Virus record (IMG/VR): IMGVR_UViG_3300030419_004325
Coordinates: 995 to 21,273 of that record
Reading direction: 5' to 3' (one strand)
DNA length: 20,279 bases
From: a virus
Part shown: positions 17,054 through 20,279 of the stretch, in pieces
Layout of the letters: every line of letters begins with the position of its first letter
Position numbering within the stretch: position 1 is the first letter of the stretch
Notes under the pieces: model-generated
The model's database searches: none
What the model was told of the DNA's origin: nothing
The model's input: only the letters and a program-made list of their open reading frames with translations
Program-made: the position numbers and the translations under genes

Positions 17054-17061
17054 TATAAATA
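17054..17061 (+). promoter_or_regulatory. T4-type late promoter for the gp4 operon
   Basis: TATAAATA, an exact match to the T4 late-promoter octamer used by the gp55-type sigma factor. With T4 spacing, transcription would start near 17067, giving a leader of about 25 bases before the gp4 ATG at 17092. It overlaps the start of the opposite gene by position only, not by strand. It is the only exact match I found on either strand at a sensible location. Confidence 0.75.
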
Positions 17062-17076
17062 ATATTTACCTTATAC

Positions 17077-17084
17077 TATGTATA
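17077..17084 (-). promoter_or_regulatory. probable late promoter for the minus-strand tail cluster
   Basis: TATACATA on the minus strand matches the late octamer at 7 of 8 positions. Transcription would begin near 17071, about 19 bases before the gp54-like ATG at 17052. It faces the TATAAATA at 17054-17061, so the two predicted starts nearly coincide. Confidence 0.5.
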
Positions 17085-17091
17085 ATGGATA

Positions 17092-17535
17092 ATGGGAGAA
17101 AGTATTAAAAGTCTATTTAAACCCAAGCATCCACGGAAATATCAAGGCAATCCTAATAATATTATCTGTAGAAGCACGTGGGAAAGAAAGTTCTGCAACT
17201 ACTGTGACCAAAGTGCAAACATTTTAGAGTGGGGTAGTGAAGAATTTTGGATACCCTATCGTGCTCCTGATGGTAAACCTCGTCGATACTTCCCTGATTT
17301 TATCATAAAAGTAAAAGAAAGTACAGGTGACCTCAAAACATATGTGATTGAAGTTAAACCTGCCAAGCAAACTAGACCTCCTCTACCACGTAAAAGAGTA
17401 TCTAAATCCTACCTGTATGAAATGAAAACCTATGCAGTCAACCAAGCAAAATGGAAAGCAGCAAAGGAGTGGTGTGCTGATAGGAGAATTGAATTTAAAA
17501 TTATTACTGAAAGAGAACTAGGTCTTAGGTCATGA
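17092..17535 (+). CDS. 4: head completion nuclease, gp4-like
   Basis: At 147 residues this matches the length and pattern of T4 gp4 (about 150), needed to finish DNA-filled heads before tail joining. It shows a PD-(D/E)XK nuclease core: E31 in STWERKFCNYCD, P68-D69 in RRYFPDFIIKVK, and E87-V88-K89 in TYVIEVKPAKQT. These are followed by the helix YLYEMKTYAVNQAKWKAAKE and a final strand IEFKIITERELG, an arrangement also seen in TnsA-type endonucleases. It could trim DNA left after packaging; the motif is seen, the activity is inferred. The start at 17092 lies about 25 bases after the predicted late start site and lacks a clear SD; an ATG at 17085 is out of frame. The stop overlaps the next start as ATGA. 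Confidence 0.88.
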   Translation: MGESIKSLFKPKHPRKYQGNPNNIICRSTWERKFCNYCDQSANILEWGSEEFWIPYRAPDGKPRRYFPDFIIKVKESTGDLKTYVIEVKPAKQTRPPLPRKRVSKSYLYEMKTYAVNQAKWKAAKEWCADRRIEFKIITERELGLRS

Positions 17536-17948
17536 CAGACTCTTTCGGATTTCAAGAAGCACTAGACCAGGAGGTTAACCTAGAAAGTAATCCTACTGCA
17601 CGTGTAGAAGAACTTAAAGCAAGAGTTCTAAAAGAAAATGTGAATGACCCTGAAGATATTATGCTCCTCATCATGGAGATCTTTACCATTCAGGAGATCG
17701 TTCCAGAAGCAGGTAAGTTTTATACATTTATATACAATGCTAAGACCCCTAACATTAGTTATGACCAACACCCTTTGATTGCTTGTGTAGAAGTATTCCG
17801 ATGGGGATTCAGAGGACTTAACTTTCATTGGCAAAACTATAGAAACTATACCTGGGAAGAGTTACCAGGACAACTGCATGTAGTAGAGTTCCAAGAACTA
17901 GATGAACTACTTGCATTACAGTATGGAAAATTCATCCTAAATAACTAA
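17532..17948 (+). CDS. conserved small protein of unknown function between gp4 and gp48
   Basis: A 138-residue acidic protein. The N-terminal half is helical and charged (VEELKARVLKENVNDPEDIM), then a hydrophobic helix LLIMEIFTIQEIV. The C-terminal half has an SH3-like or beta-barrel look: AGKFYTFIYNAKTPNISYDQ, HPLIACVEVFRWGFRGLNFH, WQNYRNYTWEELPGQL, VEFQELDELL. The motif YDxHPLIxxVxxFxWGFRGxNFHW recurs, as I recall, in hypothetical proteins of T4-like marine phages, usually near head completion or baseplate genes; no function is known to me. Its ATG overlaps the gp4 stop by 4 bases (ATGA), with AGGTC just before, so the two are translationally coupled. A part in virion completion or baseplate assembly is suggested by place only. 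Confidence 0.75.
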   Translation: MTDSFGFQEALDQEVNLESNPTARVEELKARVLKENVNDPEDIMLLIMEIFTIQEIVPEAGKFYTFIYNAKTPNISYDQHPLIACVEVFRWGFRGLNFHWQNYRNYTWEELPGQLHVVEFQELDELLALQYGKFILNN

Positions 17949-17962
17949 AACTTTTGTTGTAA

Positions 17963-19354
17963 ATGTCAGAACCAGTTACTAGCGATATAAGTGTAACAAG
18001 AGTAGGAACTTCTGTGAGAAACCGGAAGGATATTTATACTGCCACAAAAGTAACGAAGACACAATCAGATCCTCCAAAATATAAAACAGAAATAGTAAGG
18101 TATAGTGATGCTAAAAAATCTAACCCTGTTGTAATAGGAGAAAGAGATTCAAAGACCGGAAAAATATCCTTTAATGATAATGCATCATCAACAGAACAAA
18201 AATATACATCACAACTAGGGAAAACATCATCAGGACAAATAAAATCTATATCAAGTAGTGTTACATCTAATGCTGCTGATAAAGCAGCACTGAATGCCTC
18301 TGCTGGACAGAGTAATCAAGCACTTGGTTCAGGGGTATCAACTCAACAGCAAGGAGGAAAAAGAGGACAAGGTGGAAGACCTCTAGGTGATACAACACAA
18401 AGAGGAGGTGGAGTCAATTCTAGTGCTAATGGTGGTGCTGATAATAAAGCAGCAGAAAAAACACAAATACCACCAGGTAAAGAGAAAACAGGTACAAGAA
18501 ATGCTGGGTTCCCTCATCTAGTATTCCCAGAAGGTCTCGCATCAGTAGATCGAGATGTACTTAAGATTGATATGCTCCAATATATTGCTAGTGGATTTGG
18601 TACGGGACAAGGTGGACTAGGTAGTGGAAAAGGAAGAGACGACCTGTGGACCAAAAAGATGATTGGTAGTGTAACTCTGCCTGTTCCTGGAGGAATCAGT
18701 GACACTAATGCAGTTGACTGGGGATCAGGAACTATGAACCCAATACAAGCTGCCGCTGCTAACGCTGCTTTAACAACATTAAAAGAGGGGTTGAAAAAGG
18801 GAGCAGATGTAGCAGTTGACACACTAGGAAAAGTAAAAGATGCTGGTCCTGATGTTAAAAAAGGAATTGCTTCTTTGATAGCAGGTTCTGCTACTCAAAT
18901 AGGAAAGCAGGCACTCCAAAGAGGAGAAGGGATGGTATTAAATCCTAATATGGAAGTCCTCTTCAACGGTCCGATGCTAAGAACTTTTGGTTTCTCATTT
19001 AAACTATCACCTCGTAGTCAAAAAGAAGCACAAGAGGTTGTTAAGATTATTAAATTCTTTAAGCAAGGGATGTCCCCTATAAGAACTCAAGCAAACTTCT
19101 ACCTTAAAGCACCTCATACATTTAGATTAAAATACCTTAATCGTGCTGGTGGTGATCAACAAAAATACTTAAATAAGTTTAAAGAGTGTGCTCTACAAAA
19201 TGCAACTGTTCAATACACACCAGACGGTAACTACAATACCTTCGTCGATGGTGTAATGACTTCTTATTCTCTACAACTTACATTTGCTGAACTTACACCT
19301 GTCTTTAATGATGATTATGGTAACGGCGATTTCGATGCATCAATAGGATTCTAA
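17963..19354 (+). CDS. 48: baseplate tail tube cap protein, gp48-like
   Basis: This 463-residue protein is the gp48 homologue (364 residues in T4), which caps the hub with gp54 and starts tail tube growth. The conserved C-terminal part (about 329-460) has NPNMEVLFNGPMLRTFGFSF, KLSPRSQKEAQEVVKIIKFF, KQGMSPIRTQANFYLKAPHT, a segment YLNRAGGDQQKYLNKFKECA, and VDGVMTSYSLQLTFAELTPV, a typical gp48 ending with tube-fold strands. The N-terminal 165 residues are low complexity, rich in Ser, Gln, Gly and Thr, and explain the extra length. A mid part at about 185-215 (VFPEGLASVDRDVLKIDMLQ) is common in marine T4-like gp48. An in-frame TAA lies directly before the ATG, so the start cannot be upstream, yet no SD is visible. 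It is followed by gp53 with a single base between. Confidence 0.88.
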   Translation: MSEPVTSDISVTRVGTSVRNRKDIYTATKVTKTQSDPPKYKTEIVRYSDAKKSNPVVIGERDSKTGKISFNDNASSTEQKYTSQLGKTSSGQIKSISSSVTSNAADKAALNASAGQSNQALGSGVSTQQQGGKRGQGGRPLGDTTQRGGGVNSSANGGADNKAAEKTQIPPGKEKTGTRNAGFPHLVFPEGLASVDRDVLKIDMLQYIASGFGTGQGGLGSGKGRDDLWTKKMIGSVTLPVPGGISDTNAVDWGSGTMNPIQAAAANAALTTLKEGLKKGADVAVDTLGKVKDAGPDVKKGIASLIAGSATQIGKQALQRGEGMVLNPNMEVLFNGPMLRTFGFSFKLSPRSQKEAQEVVKIIKFFKQGMSPIRTQANFYLKAPHTFRLKYLNRAGGDQQKYLNKFKECALQNATVQYTPDGNYNTFVDGVMTSYSLQLTFAELTPVFNDDYGNGDFDASIGF

Positions 19355-19355
19355 C

Positions 19356-20021
19356 ATGTCAAATTACTTTAGAAAAGTTCCAGACTTTGAATACGTTAGT
19401 CGTCTTCCTGATGCTAAGATATCAGATTATATTACAGTAAAAAATCTTTTTAAAAAGAATGAACTAAGACCAGACATCTTTAATGATGCAACAGTCTTTA
19501 CGGAATATCAAATCAAAGGAGATGATAGACCTGATAATGTTGCCTTTGAACTCTATGAAGATTCAACTTTTGATTGGTTAATTCTTCTATGCAATAATAT
19601 TATTAACGTCCAAACTGAATGGCCTCTTCTGCAAAATGATTTTGATAGATTCCTTTTAGATAAGTATGGAACTTATGAAGAACTAAATGCAGTTCACCAT
19701 TATGAAACTAAAGAAATAAAAGATAGTAATGGAGTAATAATAGTTCCTCAAGGACTTCATGTAGCATCCGATTATTCAATTACCTATTGGGATACTACAG
19801 TTAGAGGATATGTAGCAGAAACTGATATACCTGAACCAGTTACTAACTATCAATATGAAATGGATATAGAGAATAGAAAAAGAAATATCCGCACATTAAA
19901 ACCACTATACTTGAGCGTGGTTCGAGATGATATGAAGCAACTCATGACATATAAAAAAGGTGGTAGTCAATATGTGAATACCACCTTAAAGAGAGGAGAA
20001 AATATTAAATTATATCAGTAA
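19356..20021 (+). CDS. 53: baseplate wedge protein, gp53-like
   Basis: At 221 residues (196 in T4), this is a gp53 homologue, which links wedges into the hexagonal baseplate around the hub. The core signature is TEYQIKGDDRPDNVAFELYE followed by DSTFDWLILLCNNIINVQTE WPL; T4 gp53 has the same order (YxIKGxxRPExxAxxxYxxxxxxWxxLxCN). The C-terminal region has YEMDIENRKRNIRTLKPLYL and VVRDDMKQLM, the usual gp53 tail helix. The ATG lies one base after the gp48 stop, with AGGATT about 10 bases upstream. Its TAA stop abuts the stop of gp32 on the other strand with no spacer. Confidence 0.9.
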   Translation: MSNYFRKVPDFEYVSRLPDAKISDYITVKNLFKKNELRPDIFNDATVFTEYQIKGDDRPDNVAFELYEDSTFDWLILLCNNIINVQTEWPLLQNDFDRFLLDKYGTYEELNAVHHYETKEIKDSNGVIIVPQGLHVASDYSITYWDTTVRGYVAETDIPEPVTNYQYEMDIENRKRNIRTLKPLYLSVVRDDMKQLMTYKKGGSQYVNTTLKRGENIKLYQ

Positions 20022-20024
20022 TTA
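20019..20024. other. back-to-back stop codons of gp53 and gp32
   Basis: The hexamer TAATTA carries TAA for gp53 (20019-20021) and, on the minus strand, TAA for gp32 (20024-20022). The genes converge with zero bases between them and no hairpin terminator is visible within about 40 bases either side. Confidence 0.85.
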
Positions 20025-20279
20025 TTCCTCAGCAAGTTTCTGGAAATAACTTAGTGCATCATCCTCATCAGCACTAGCAGATGCTACTGGAGCTGCTGCA
20101 ACTGGTGCTCTGGATTTGAAGTCAGGTGTGTATGTTCCACGACCTTCACTCTCATCTTCTAAAGACTCATCAACTACTCTACGTTGAGCAGGTTTCTGTC
20201 CAAGTACATACTTGAGACGCTTCTCCAAGTCATCATAAGACTTGAACTGATCTGCTGCAACTAAGGCAGAAAGAGAATA
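20022..20279 (-). CDS. 32: C-terminus of single-stranded DNA binding protein, gp32-like (partial)
   Basis: The last 85 codons of a minus-strand gene that runs in from beyond the right edge. The visible part begins YSLSALVAADQFKSYDDLEK RLKYVLGQ, which lines up with T4 gp32 near LSEMTSKDKFKSFEELNTKF. It then has a basic-to-acidic linker with an Ala/Val/Pro stretch, and ends in DEDDALSYFQKLAEE. Acidic residues at the extreme C-terminus of gp32 are what other replication proteins contact; here the tail is less acidic than the T4 DDxxLLNDL-type ending and carries the aromatic pair Y-F. The DNA-binding core and zinc site lie outside the window. A TTG at 20228 is not the start, because the frame continues upstream without a stop. 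Confidence 0.8.
   Translation of the reverse strand, partial: YSLSALVAADQFKSYDDLEKRLKYVLGQKPAQRRVVDESLEDESEGRGTYTPDFKSRAPVAAAPVASASADEDDALSYFQKLAEE

Noticed and set aside
17628-17834. A 68-codon minus-strand frame opposite the unknown gene after gp4
   Set aside because: No SD, no domain, and it lies inside a gene with a clear coupled start and conserved-looking motif.
20022-20228. A 68-residue stand-alone gene starting at TTG 20228
   Set aside because: The frame continues without a stop to the window edge and the extra residues match the gp32 pattern, so this is the end of a longer gene.

Overview
The window looks like a piece of the late (virion) region of a T4-like marine myovirus, most like the AT-rich T4-type cyanophages or pelagimyophages. 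The evidence is a run of proteins resembling T4 gp5, gp27, gp51, gp26, gp54, gp4, gp48, gp53 and the C-terminus of gp32, plus a perfect T4 late-promoter octamer (TATAAATA). Genes are packed with gaps of 0-35 bases. There are no tRNAs, insertion sequences, CRISPR arrays or non-coding stretches over 300 bases. No photosynthesis or other host-derived metabolic gene is present, so the host (cyanobacterium or SAR11-like bacterium) cannot be fixed from this window.

Layout. From 17052 down to position 1, all genes are on the minus strand and are read right to left. The order is tail-tube-like/initiator protein (gp54), tail assembly chaperone (gp26 then gp51), two large tape-measure-like proteins, hub gp27, an 85-residue acidic protein, hub/spike gp5, a 1945-residue modular structural protein, a 223-residue beta-helix spike-like protein, a 243-residue virion protein with a C-terminal domain common in marine phages, and the first codons of one more gene cut by the window edge. 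From 17092 to 20021 the plus strand carries gp4 (head completion nuclease), a 138-residue unknown, gp48 (tube cap) and gp53 (baseplate wedge). At the right edge the C-terminal 85 codons of gp32 (single-stranded DNA binding protein) lie on the minus strand, stop to stop with gp53.

How they work together. The minus-strand cluster reads like the tail module of lambda-type and many contractile-tailed phages: tube protein, chaperone pair, tape measure, hub, spike, fibre-like proteins. The strongest new observation fits this order. gp26 and gp51 are joined by what looks like a complete programmed -1 frameshift signal: an SD-like GGAGGG, 9 nt, then T TTT TTC, with the gp26 stop codon 3 nt beyond. 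gp51 has no credible ribosome binding site of its own. This suggests a gp26/gp26-51 pair made like lambda gpG/gpGT.

A second theme is that the functions of T4 gp5 (OB-fold, lysozyme, beta-helix needle) are spread over three genes here. The OB-fold is in the gp5 homologue, a GH24 lysozyme with intact catalytic residues sits between glycine linkers in the first tape-measure-like protein, and a beta-helix-like needle is in a separate small protein. The two tape-measure-like proteins also appear to share an N-terminal architecture, suggesting duplication.
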